A stretch of DNA of 64,000 nucleotides from Sequoia sempervirens (lineage: Eukaryota > Streptophyta > Pinopsida > Cupressales > Cupressaceae). The DNA is taken from contig VDFB02296781.1 in NCBI GenBank assembly GCA_007258455.2, forward strand, positions 62,001 to 126,000. Reading direction: 5' to 3'. Position numbers and translations under genes: made by a program. Of the stretch, positions 37,055-47,436 are shown in pieces. The notes below the pieces were generated by a model. That model ran no database searches and was not told the origin of the DNA. It saw only the letters and a program-made list of their open reading frames with translations. Each line of letters begins with the position of its first letter. Positions within the stretch are counted from its first letter, which is position 1.

Positions 37055-38965
37055 TCACCCACCCTCTCATCCCTCACCTCCTCCATCTCCACCTCTAACT
37101 ACTCTCCCTCATACTGAATGGGTGGCATTCATTGGGATACCCTCTATGGTGCCCTTGGTGGTTGTCCTAACCTACCCCACCGACCTCTATCATCCTGACC
37201 CCTACCCCTACAATCCATACCTTTGATCACCTCTACCTCCATCTCCCCATCCACTGCCTTAATCTTTTCCATCATCTCCATCTCAAAATTCATAATCTCC
37301 CCTCCCTCGTCCTCTACCTCATAGCCTCGCTTGTAGACTTCAACCCATCCTCTCCACTGGTGTTGGTTGGTTTTGGTCTGTGAAGGGTGTCGATCCATGA
37401 GTGGCCCACCATGCATCATACTCTCAAGTAGTTCCTGCATCGGCCACATTGGTTGCCGCTCCCCAATACATAGGCTCCAATCTAACTATCTCCTACATAG
37501 CCACTTTAAAATTGACCATAGGCCCCCACTGTGGGACATGTCTCGCTTATTTGGAAAACTCTATTGTGCCCTTTGGAAATCCCTGGTGCTCTCCCTTACC
37601 TTGATCTAATTCACCACTCCTCCATAAATGTACACATATGGTAGTCCTGGAACAAAGTACCTATCCACAAGTGATCTAAACACTGCAATGTGCTCCCATA
37701 CCCATACCATCAATAGTGTTGTACCACAACTAATTCTGTCTATCTTTGTAAGCTACATCATTTAGCTATGAATATAACATCGCCAAGAGGTAGGGTCTCC
37801 AAGCATATACAGTCACCTTTGTTATCATGCTCTCCATCATCTCCCCCCATCCTACCAGAAACTCATGTCCATGTCTGTTAGGGCATACCACTCCCATAAT
37901 CACTAAGAATACCATGAAAATAAGCCTATGGTACCTGTCTTCTAGGGTGTCCAACCTGATCTTGTAGTCCTCCATCCCTAGCTCCACTAGAAATTCAATC
38001 TTGAAAACCTATTGCATCACCACTAATCCTCACCTTGTATCATAAACCACTCACTCCCCATGAATAGGAAGCCGCTAAATCCTCCAGACACCCTCTAATG
38101 TCACTATCACCTCACTAGTCAATAGGTGGAATGAACTTGTCTCTGAGTGCCACCTATGCGCCAGTGCTATTAGTATCCCCTATTAGCCCACAAAACGAGC
38201 ATGAATGTCACATGGTATGGTCCAAGAATATGTAGTGTATCTCGATCCTCCACAACCAAGTGATCTCGTAATGAAAACGATATATGTTGGCTCTCTCACG
38301 TATATATTAGCGCAAGTCTCACCTACAATCACATAAAGCACATCATGTTAATCATGACATCTAATTTAACATTTTTTCAAGCTATTGTATTTTCAAAAAT
38401 GTTCTAAAAGTTTCCTAAATTTTCCTATCAACCAAATGCATCACATAGTCATTCATATGCATCATACTTCACAATTGTGTTGTAGTTTCACAATTGCATC
38501 ATTTTTTCATGCATTTACGTTGCACTATCATAGTTGCATCATTTCCCATAAAACTATGTTGCACCAACATAGTTGTAATGAAATTTATAGTTACAATCAG
38601 GTAATACATGTGTCACACCTTTGCGATGCAAAAAAGCAATTGTCATAGATTACGATTGTGATGCATGGCACCACAGTTACAGTGAATGTGATGATAGTTG
38701 TGGTGCAGAAATTGCATTGCATATATTTTCCCTTCTTTGAGCCCTAAAATCTACCAAAATTTAACAAAATCACAAAGAAAGGTTTAGATACATACAACAT
38801 CCCTTGATCCCTCCTCACATCAGTATGATCGTAATCAGTATCCATGGTGTGCAATGACTAGTATAGGTGACATTTTGGTAGCAACTTTATAGCAAACCTC
38901 TTGAAACAAAGCTCCTAAACTCCTAAAGAAAAAGTGCACCAATGACCTCTTTTCACCCCCTAGGG

Positions 38966-38975
38966 TATATTTATA
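38966..38975 (-). promoter_or_regulatory. TATA box for the antisense E2 gene
   Basis: Reads TATAAATATA on the minus strand, about 120 bp upstream of the ATG at 38845, leaving room for a transcription start near 38940 and a short 5' leader. Confidence 0.5.
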
Positions 38976-39292
38976 AGCCAATTTGACCTAATAGGGCCCC
39001 TACCTGCATAACGGTCCAAATCAGCTTTTTCCTTTAAACCCAAATATCAAGCCCCTATATCATCTTTTGAACCTAGTTTTTCATCGCCAATGCATTTTGC
39101 CTATCCAATTAGCTTATCAGTAAACTTTCCAAAAAATTTAGAGTTTTTCAAAAATTTGTCAATTTTCCTGAGGAGGCATCATCCTATCCTACGTCTACCA
39201 GAGCATGCTGAGGCAAGTTTTGAGTTCAATTTTCATGATTATTCTTTGACATAATGCTCAAAATCACATTATATCAAAGAGGGGCAATAAAA
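38976..39292 (+). other. E2 end of internal region with polypurine-like tract
   Basis: Noncoding. AAAGAGGGGCAATAAAA at 39276-39292 directly precedes the LTR start TGTAGACA and is the likely primer for plus-strand synthesis. Confidence 0.65.
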
Positions 39293-39359
39293 TGTAGACA
39301 CTGGAAAATGTCTCGAGCCTACAAGCAACATTTGATCACTAATTTTCCTCCTCCCATAC

Positions 39360-39990
39360 ATAATTAAATAATTTTAATTATTTAATTATTTTCTAATCTC
39401 ATTTTCTTCTATTAATTAAATAATTCTTAATTATTTAATTAATTCACTTTATCTCATTCTGTTTTTGATTAATTTAAATTATGTCACTAATTTATCTTTT
39501 TTTCCCATAATTAAATAAATTTTATTTAAGATTTGTTATTTCTAGATTTTGATTGTGTTTTGAGTTTTTTCATCAATGTTTTGAATCACACTTAGTGATC
39601 CATCCCCAGGATGATAGAGAGCATAAGGAGATGAGAAACGATGAAAAAAACTCAAAACACAATCAAAATCTAGAAATAACAAATCTTAAGCATTATGGAT
39701 TGCGGAAATCTCATAGCATTAAATTTTATTTATTTAATTATTTATTTCCATTTTCTTCTATAATTAAATAATTATTTTAATTATTTAATTATTCATTAGC
39801 CTTTTCCCTCCCTAATTAAATAATTTTATTTATTTAATTATTCCTCATTTCCCTCTTCTATAATTAAATAATTATTTTAATTTTTTTTTTATCATTTCTC
39901 TCCATCTCTTATTAAATAAGTATTTTTAATTATTCAATTATTCATTTTCCCTCCCATAAATTAAATAATTTTCATTATTTAATTTGAATT
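39360..39990. repeat. AATTAAATAATT-type AT-rich tandem repeat
   Basis: About eight diverged units of TAATTAAATAATTTTAATTA followed by TTTAATTATT and a pyrimidine-rich spacer. The core is self-complementary. Interrupted by the hairpin at 39526-39689. Confidence 0.85.
39526..39689. repeat. Nearly perfect 49/50-bp hairpin
   Basis: 39526-39574 and 39640-39689 are reverse complements apart from a single extra A in the right arm; a 65-nt loop separates them. The arms contain ATTTGTTATTTCTAGATTTT and its complement. The surrounding LTR is far more diverged, so this palindrome is unusually well preserved. Confidence 0.9.
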
Positions 39991-40460
39991 TCTTCTTAGC
40001 CAAGCCCTAAATCTCAACTAACTTCTTGAGTTTTGGTCCATCCTTCCCTATCCTTGTCTCAACTAACATCATCCATTGATCATTATACCTCATTTTTCAA
40101 TCCTCACCCTTTATATGAATTGGGATTTCTATTTAAAAGAAATTCTTAATCTTCATTTCAACCCTATAACCACAATCTTTGAAGTTTTGCTATTTTGATA
40201 TCTAGCTATCTTGCATCAACATCAAACTTATAGCAAATACATTGCATATTATCTAAGAACAAATTAAGCAAAATGGAGAAAAGCAATGGAGATGATTCAA
40301 ATTTGGCATAGATATTGAGTATTATTTCTTCATTATTATGTCATTTCTATGTCCATTTGTGTTTTATTGTTTTATTAGGCTCTTTATTAGCTTGAATTTG
40401 ATAGTTTGAGGTTGTTATTATTGATTCATGCTTATTCCCCGAATTCTACCCTGATTTACA

Positions 40461-41699
40461 AGGTCATACTTGCGGAAATATATATTTGTAAAGAAATGAA
40501 ATCCATTTCAAATAAATCTAATATTATTAAATAAGAGCTAATAATATTCACATAATTAACTTTGATTTAATCAAGAGCTCACATTTGATATATTGGATTT
40601 CATTTTTTTAGAAAAGGATAAATAGTTAATGTTGTTTTCACATAAAATCATTTCATTCAAATATAGGAATTCAATTATCTTTAACTAATGAATGTGACCA
40701 CATTAGAATAGATCTAGAATTTAATTTGAATTGATTTCAGTCCCTTTATCTTTAACCCCATGAATGTGGAATCGATAGTACAATACATAAGATCAACCTA
40801 ACACAATGTAGGATCCTACAAACTATTTGGATAAGATTCTTTGGTATCTAAATGCTCATAAAGATGATAGTATTTAAAATACCTTTGAGTGGTTACCAAA
40901 TGCCACGGTCAAGTTCTCTCAAGTCAACCCAATGTTTGGATTAGATTTTTTATTCAAATTTTGAAGAAAACATTTCCAAGCATGCAAATAGGCTAAATGA
41001 TTCTAATGCAAATTTTAACTCTTTTTGTCTCTTAGTAATTGAAGAATTTGATAATTATTTTTCTTTGAGTGAACATATGAATTGATTGGACATTAATTTT
41101 TTGTATATGCAAAAATAGAGCAATAAGTTACACAAATGTGTACCATGTTAGCTCATAATGGTAATGAGTAAAATCACTATCTAAAATTTGTAATTTTTGT
41201 GTCAATCCTGAGGTACTTTATATTGACCCAATACAGTATAATACTAAGATGTATGCATGGAAAAATGTGTGGATATGGATGTGATAATAGGTATGAAAAA
41301 TGGTTAATAACGATGAATATATAGGAATGTTTGTAAAATAAGAAAGGGTTGAGTGTGAGTGAATATAAATAGGTGTAAATGAATGTTTAAAAGAAAGATA
41401 TAAGAATTAGACCATGGGTCAAACTTAACACAAGAGTGTGCCACTTGTTTCTATGTAATTTTATTGAATCGTTTTATCAAAATGAGACAAAAAGTAAATA
41501 GGTGTTGGAATGGATTTATAAATTTAATCACTAGAATAGAAAAAAGATTAAAATTATTGCTTAAATGTAAATTTGAATGTCCCCTTGTCCTTGAATATTA
41601 TTGTATGAAATTAAGAGTCTAGTAAATATCAAGAGCTAAAACTTCTTTCATATAACATCACAGTCTAGAATTCAATTAATTATGGTATAACTAGATTAC
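40461..41699. other. No gene seen
   Basis: AT-rich noncoding flank of E2. The part at about 41270-41530 resembles 43170-43445 (see repeat entry). Confidence 0.5.
41270..41530 (+). repeat. Diverged direct repeat, copy 1 (copy 2 at 43170-43445)
   Basis: Both copies run in parallel: a GGAATG...TGAGTGTGA/GAGTGTGAAA stretch, TAAACTTAAC-like block, GTGTG/TGTGTCACTT block, an ATT(T/C)TATTG(C/A)AT block, GAGACAAAA and GG(A/G)ATTTATA. Similarity is weak base by base but the order is preserved; they could be LTRs of a lost element around the coding remnant between them. Confidence 0.4.
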
Positions 41700-42660
41700 T
41701 TATAATGAAATATGACCCAAAAGTATGAGAGGCGAGTGTTGGAACTTAGTTTTGTTGTGTCAAATTTGGCTTGATTCCCCTCCTTTTGTGTAGGCCTATG
41801 AAGTCTCCTTTCCCACTGAAGATGAAGATGCCACAACCAAATTAGATACATACCCAATAAATCAAGAAGGTGACAAATCAAGACTATGCAAAAACTAATG
41901 TTGAACAATATCCAAAGAAAAAGATGGTTTGACAAAAGTTGTGCAATGATTGTCACCAAAGAGAAGAGATAGCCTCTTAAATGTGTCCTTTATATCTAAA
42001 ATGTTAGACTCCACAAACAAGGATGCATTTTTTGATAGATAGGAATCCAAATCAAGAAGACAATTAGATTCCTTTGATGAATCATCAAAATTTCTTAATA
42101 AATCACCATCATAAGAAGAATAGTCATGTTGAATAGGAATGATGGAAGCCTCAATCAATGACTCTACACAAGGAATCATTGAAGGTGAAGGTACATCAAC
42201 TATATTTGATGGAGAAGGAGCATATGAAGAACCCTCAACATCCCCACATAAATATTCAAAGCATTACAAATTTGTTAACACCTTCATAGTATTATCATCA
42301 CAAGGTATCATGTCTAAAGAATGAAGAGGCTCTTGACATTCTGAATCATGCTCATTAGGGAATGGTGGAGTATCAGGATCTCCATATAGCAAGCGGGCCA
42401 AATCTTAGTCCAAAGAATATGAGGACAATCATAATGATCAATACCTTTCAAAATATCATCATCAACATGCATTGAAATGTCCTCTAGGACATCATACCTT
42501 CGACAACTCCAAGAATTTTTTTGGATACCTTATCTAGAAGGGGAACAAAACCATACAAATGTGGCAACAATTGAATTGATTGGAGATGGTTTGTGATGAA
42601 ATCTCTCGATTGTTTATAGTTTCCCCTTTCCAACATAATCAGTGAAGGATGAAATTAAAA
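41700..42660 (-). pseudogene. Unrecognised coding remnant
   Basis: Minus-strand reading with good protein character in adjoining frames: LQSIQLLPHLYGFVPLLDKV at about 42580-42520, a DILKGIDHYDCPHILWTKIW segment near 42445, PPFPNEHDSECQEPLHSLDM near 42350, then a 94-codon ORF (42179-41895) with YSSYDGDLLRNFDDSS and LDSYLSKNASLFVE. Acidic and Ser-rich, no cysteine motif or membrane segment. The diverged direct repeats on both sides suggest it belongs to a retrotransposon, perhaps an accessory or gag-like protein. I do not recognise the family. Confidence 0.4.
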
Positions 42661-43577
42661 CCCAATAACAAACTACAGTTGATCTCCAATATTATAAAGA
42701 CATTGACCTTCAATAGCAAATAGAAACTCCCAAATATGATGCTCAAATAAAAATGAAATCTCCCAATGCAAATATACCTTCTCCAAATTGTAGTATGTCC
42801 AAGTTATCAAGTAAATGCCTAAAATTGTAAAAACTCAATAGAATGTACCTAGAGTTGAATCTAAAAATTTATAATCAAGTATTTTTGTTGGGTATTTTTG
42901 CAAGTAATTATCAATATTGATAATTTTTAATACTTTCAAAAGTATATTCTTTTCATAAAATTATCAAAAATATTTTAGGTTATTACACTCATTAAATCCT
43001 TAAATTAATAATAGACATTATCCATGATGGAGAGACACATTTTTTAAAGACTTTTCATCCATATACTATATGAAATGACTAGATAAAAACATAAATAAAT
43101 GCAACTAAATGCATTCCAATGCAAGCTCTTAGAAATTTTAACTATAACATGTGTTTCTTATCCACTATAGGCACAAAAGGAATATATGATATGGGAATGT
43201 TTTGAGATAAGTGAATGCATGAAAATGCTAAATAATTGAATATGGTAAATGTATTGGAATGAGTGTGAAAATGGATTTAGATATGGAAAAAATGAGTTGA
43301 AAAGTATGAATATGTGTAAATAGATTAGGAACAATTGAGAGGAAAGAGTTTAACTTAAACCAATATTGTGTCACTTCTCAATATCTTATTGCATTTAATA
43401 CATTCTCTGAAAATAGAGACAAAACTAAATGGGAATTTATACGAGTATGAAAATTTTACCATACATTATGTAACCAACTATAAAACCTTTATATGCAGCT
43501 ACATTATATGTATATATTTACATAAATGATATTTCCTATATTTTTTGATGAATACTAGTTTTATTAAATTTTAATAC
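42661..43577. other. No gene seen
   Basis: Noncoding; 43170-43445 is copy 2 of the diverged direct repeat described at 41270. Confidence 0.5.
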
Positions 43578-43626
43578 TAAAAATAGAATTTCAAAGTAGA
43601 GAAATTGAGAGTGTGCTTAGAGAAAA

Positions 43627-44017
43627 CTTTTGCACTCCTAGCTCCTTCTAAATGCTATTTTTAGCATACCAAGCCTTGTTATGAAATTTTTTGCAAAGAC
43701 ATACAAAATAATGTGTTGTGTGAGTTTTGAGCTTAGATTTTTTATCATTTTGAATTCAAAACAATAGTATAGGTTTTGAGAAAAAAAAATTTGGTGCATT
43801 TCCTTAGAAAGAAGTAGGTTCATTTTCAAGTTATCCTTCTCTCTTTTCTCAGCAAGCATTAGTTGTTTAGTTAATTTAGGTGAGAACCAAGGGAACCAAC
43901 CCTCTCTAGAGGTTATGTTTCGTCATAGGTGACCCACAAACCTAGAAGAGATCTAATGTTTCACCAGTATGCTGAATTCTACAACTTAACAAGGGCACAA
44001 TATTGAGTGAAAACAGT
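43627..44017. other. Extra segment in left arm
   Basis: About 390 bp where the right arm has about 50 bp. No coding potential. Likely an insertion after the element formed. Confidence 0.5.
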
Positions 44018-44839
44018 TGTAACGGGTAGTTAGTTACTTGGAGGACCATTATGACTTCCTAAATATAAAAAAATTCTCGTTGCTTTCTCATTTTTATAAT
44101 TTCAAATTTCAAAGAGGGGATAAGGCTTTGAGGTGCATTACAGTTTAAATTTATCAGGCGATGCACGGTGAGGAGAGGAGGGCGATCTAAGGTGTATGGG
44201 GATGAGTCATCTAAATTTAATTTGTTAAATATATAGTAAAACTTAATAAGTATAAGTTAATCTAAATTTATTTTATGATTGTAAAATGTACTTTGTATGC
44301 TTTAATTTATGTAATTTTATATATAATTTTACAACTTAGTTCATAAATCTATAATTTATCATAATTTATAATTCATAGTTTACAATAATTTATATTTTTT
44401 CAATTTGATTAAGCTAAGAGATGTTCTATATTGTCATGATGGTATACATAAAAACAAAAATATAGCCAACATAGATTTAAAAAAGCATAAATTTAGATCT
44501 AATTAATAGGCTAATCAATACTACACCATTTGTGACCTCCTTTGTTTTCATTTGTGTTGTTCAGTACAAGTTGATTGGTCAAGGAAATATTGTAAAGATC
44601 TTGCAAAGGAATAAGACTAATTTTTGAGTTCTGAGCAGTTGCATTCAAGAAGTGAGGATGAAGGGCGTGACCTTTAATTTGTCAAAATATCTTGAACCTA
44701 CTAAGAGGTGGAAGAGCTCTAATGTGGAAGATAATTTCATTTAGCTAACTAGTTGGCACGATGATTGTATTTGGGGTGATTTATGTTTAATAGTAGAATA
44801 ATTTTCAACACATTTTGCCTAACTCTTATTGTACATGGA

Positions 44840-45230
44840 ATTATTGGTCATGACATCCTCTCCTGTGGAGGGAATCTCTCTCCTTTTGAGCTCTCTCCAC
44901 CTCAAAAGGAGAGAGATCCTCTCTACTAGAGAGGATGTCACAACCAACAATTCCACCACCACCTGAAATCTCTAGCACCTTCAACCTCCACCTCCATGGG
45001 AGAAGTGTCCACCTCAAAAGGATCAACAACAAAGGAAATTAAAAACCTTCACCTCCCCACTCCACCTCAATAGGAGAGGAATCCACCTCCATAGGATCTG
45101 AAGAGAAAGCCAACATAGTAGCAGGACCATCAACCATAACATCTTTTGGAAAACTCTGCAACAGGAACATAAGGTGGAGCACTGAAAGAAACACAAACAA
45201 TAGTCATAAGGCCACCATAACAACTTTCAT
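44840..45230 (-). pseudogene. Small secreted-protein-like ORF inside the inverted-repeat element
   Basis: From an ATG at 45230 the minus strand encodes MKVVMVAL, one TGA, then LLFVFLSVLHLMFLLQSFP: a short basic start and long hydrophobic run resembling a signal peptide. It is followed by about 40 residues ending at a TAA, with the acidic motif DPMEVDSSPIEVEW. In another frame downstream the motif recurs as DPFEVDTSPMEVEVEG and, weaker, LSPFEVERAQ, so the coding part contains tandem repeats of a (M/F)EVDxSPxEVE unit. Family unknown. It may be a captured fragment of a secreted peptide gene or a chance frame in repeat DNA. Confidence 0.35.
44846..44946. repeat. 39-bp-arm hairpin in the element centre
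   Basis: GACATCCTCTCCTGTGGAGG... at 44852-44890 pairs with 44901-44939, about 33 of 39 positions matching, loop about 10 nt (CTCTCTCCAC). Contains CTCTCTCCTTTTGAG and its complement. Confidence 0.85.
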
Positions 45231-45868
45231 TTTAAAACACTACTTAAGGTGGAGGCTAATTATGAGTTTTTTTATTTATAAATAGTTTATTTTATAGTTT
45301 TAATTTTTTAAATCTATGTTGGTTGTATTTTTATTTTTATGTATACCATCATGACAATATAGAACAACTCTTAGCTTAATTAGATTAGAATATAAATTAT
45401 TGCAAACTATGAATTATAAATTATGATAAATTATAGATTTATGAACTAAATTATAAAATTATATATCAAATTACATAAATTAAAGTATACAAAGTATATT
45501 TTAAATCATAAAATAAATTTAGATTAACTTATAATTATTAAGTTTTATTATATATTTAACAAATTAAATTTAGATGACTCATCCCCATACACCTCGGATC
45601 GCCCTCCTCACCTCATTGTGCATCCCCTGAAAAATTTAAAGTGTAATGCACTTCAAAGACTTATCCCTTCTTTGAAATTTGAAATTATAAAAATGAGAAA
45701 GCAACAAGAAATTTTTTATATTTAGGAAGTCATAACGGTCCTCCAAATAATGAACTACCCATTACACCATTGTACAATTTTCTTCAAATTCATCATCCTT
45801 GGACCCAATACTCTGCCATTTCTCTAAGCACACTCTCAATTTCTCTACTATGCAATTCCTTTTTCTGC

Positions 45869-46269
45869 ATGGTTAGGCCCAAACAAAAATTTAAAGAACA
45901 AAATAATGTCTAAATAAGGCCAAGCCCAAATAACAAGAACTAACAAAGGAGTAACATTAGAGTGAAAAGAAGAAAAAAAAATCAGGGTGGGAGAGTAACA
46001 TTAGAGTGAAAAGAAGAAAAAAAAATGGAGGAAAAACCTATAAATAGGATATGGAGAGAAATATTGATTTTGACTTTGGTGGAGTGAAAAATGGAAGCTC
46101 TGTAATTTGGAGGAAGAAGTTGAGTAGAATGGACATTGCGCCAATTAATAAGTATCAAAGAAAGTTGGTTCAAGAGTATCAATGACAACTAGTGAGCCAA
46201 CCTCAAGTGAACTTATCATATATGCATTTAATGTGGCAATTTTTTTTTATCATTTATGAGGTTTTTTTT
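45869..46269. other. No gene; 44-bp tandem duplication
   Basis: AGTAACATTAGAGTGAAAAG followed by AAGAAAAAAAAAT is present twice, starting at about 45951 and 45995. Otherwise noncoding. Confidence 0.6.
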
Positions 46270-46640
46270 GGGAATTTTGTGCATACAAGTGCATTTTGTA
46301 TAGGAACAGACACAAATAGCATAGGTGCATGCTTGCATAGGACATGTGAATTGGATGTGAATTTGGCATAGGCACATACTTGCATAAAATATGTGCCAAT
46401 TTGGCATAGAAGCATGCTTCCATAGCACATGCACTAATGTGGCATAGGCACACTAGGGAGTGCCACATGCATAATTTGGCACAAGAAGACTAATGGGTAT
46501 TACATCCACCTCATTGTGTGTCACATGCACATTAGGTTGTGGAATAAGCATAATTGGGTGTAATGCATGTGCACTACATGGTTCATGCATAATAGGTTGT
46601 GGTACAAGTGCACTAACTTGTCATGTAACACACCATGGGT
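46270..46640. repeat. Degenerate minisatellite, CATAGGCACATGCTTGCATA type
   Basis: About seven diverged units of 35-50 bp built on TTTGGCATAGGCACATGCTT / GCATAG-CACATG words, grading into CACATGCA(C)TA(A/G) units to 46640. ORFs across it (rich in His, Cys, Met) come from the repeat. Confidence 0.8.
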
Positions 46641-47127
46641 GGTGTATGCACACAAGTTTTGAGTGAGTAGATAGTGAGGAAAATTTAGTTTGTTGGGGAA
46701 TGTTTAGGTTAGGGTTTAAGGGGAAAATGAGCTAGGGTTGGGGAAAATGAGGGTGAACACATATTTTTTGGATATGGAAGCATGTGGTAGGGTAGTAAAA
46801 TGGAAGGTGATGGCCATATTCTATGCATTATCCCATATGCTCTGTGATAATCTTTAGGAATGTTTGGTTTTTTGTAGCCATTTCTAGTTATAGGCTATCA
46901 CACCATTGATAAATACTTGGTTAGCAAGTTTTGCTAATGTCTGTTGAATAAAAATGACCAAATTGTATCTATATGCGATGCTATGAGTGAGTGTCTCCCC
47001 ATTGTTGAGGAAAAAATGTAATGCTTGAATGGTCTTGAAAGGTGAATAAATACTTGGTTAGCAATTCTTTATTAATGTGAAACACCATTCTTGTCATCAG
47101 CTCACAAACCACTAGATCAACACACAC
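46641..47127. other. No gene seen
   Basis: Noncoding; ATAAATACTTGGTTAGCAA occurs twice (46910 and 47045), a short direct repeat. Confidence 0.5.
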
Positions 47128-47436
47128 TCATTTCAACCATAGTCGAATTCTCACTTCTAAAAGCATCACTGGCCTAGGTGCAATTGTATCAAGGACTTCA
47201 TACATTTCAACATTTCCATCAAAGTTATTATATACTATCCTTATTTTCTTTAAAATTTGTGTAAAGCAGCAAGTCTCTATTATTTGTTTTGATCTGAGAA
47301 GCATCCTAGATATGGCTTCGAGACACCATCTAAGTCCTTGTGAATCCATATAACAAATGCCCCCTCTTCCTCTTGCAGTGGTCTCCATGTATTTGGCAAG
47401 TGCTTCCCTTCCAAGAGTCTTAATATTGAAACCTTG
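47128..47436 (-). pseudogene. Unrecognised ORF
   Basis: Open from about 47436 (after a TGA) through the ATG at 47388 to 47128, about 100 codons. It contains GREALAKYMETTARGRGGIC, WCLEAISRMLLRSK and DNFDGNVEMY-like sequence. Composition looks protein-like, with no motif I can place. No TATA box or second exon is evident. It could be a transposon fragment. Confidence 0.3.

Larger units (their letters stand above)
33380..38845 (-). pseudogene. Antisense plant-mobile-domain accessory gene of E2
   Basis: Minus-strand gene in the 3' internal region of E2. A TATA box lies at 38966-38975. A first ATG at 38845 starts a 50-bp exon ending at a GTATG donor (38795); a likely acceptor is at 38333-38334. 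The main domain (38240-37600) has ALAHRWHSETSSFHL, VIVTLEGVWRI, RLPIHGE and later YKIRLDTLEDRYHRLIF, HEFLVGWGEMMESMIT and VYAWRPYLLAMLYS: the plant mobile domain (MAIN/MAIL, aminotransferase-like) pattern of W-PET-TFHL, TL-DV and LPI-G. A basic RGRGQDDRGRWGRLGQPP tail and an acidic segment follow to 37060. After the nested insert (33896-37054) the frame resumes with acidic sequence and a Gln-rich coiled coil (about 33780-33640). Stops are mostly TAG. Role unknown; related proteins are linked to silencing and genome integrity in plants. Confidence 0.75.
28766..40460 (+). mobile_element. E2: Tat-like gypsy element, 5'-truncated, with antisense accessory gene
   Basis: Begins inside the RT and contains RT, RNase H, a second RNase H, integrase, a very long 3' internal region (31.1-39.3 kb, of which 3.16 kb is a nested insert), a polypurine-like tract and a 3' LTR. 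The minus strand of the 3' internal region carries a plant-mobile-domain gene. This layout matches Tat-group elements, some of which are known to carry antisense ORFs between integrase and 3' LTR. All ORFs are decayed; gag, protease and 5' LTR are absent. Confidence 0.75.
39293..40460 (+). repeat. E2 3' LTR (about 1.17 kb)
   Basis: Starts TGTAGACACTGG right after the polypurine tract and ends at CTGATTTACA, giving TGTA...TACA ends. The right border is inferred from these inverted ends. The LTR contains the AT-rich tandem block and hairpin listed separately. The matching 5' LTR is outside the surviving part of the element. Confidence 0.65.
43578..45868. mobile_element. Long-inverted-repeat element (foldback or Pack-MULE-like)
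   Basis: Main inverted arms 44018-44484 and 45304-45767 (about 465 bp each, roughly 85-90 percent alike by eye), extended by outer paired blocks 43578-43626 and 45820-45868 (AGTAGAGAAATTGAGAGTGT in both orientations). The left side carries about 340 bp extra between outer and main blocks, probably a later insertion. The 820-bp centre holds a small ORF and a hairpin. Long terminal inverted repeats around a gene-like insert suggest a Mutator-like carrier, but I could not identify 9-bp target duplications. Confidence 0.75.

Noticed and set aside
46228..46468. Two minus-strand ORFs with regularly spaced Cys and His
   Set aside because: The spacing follows the minisatellite period; not a zinc-finger protein.
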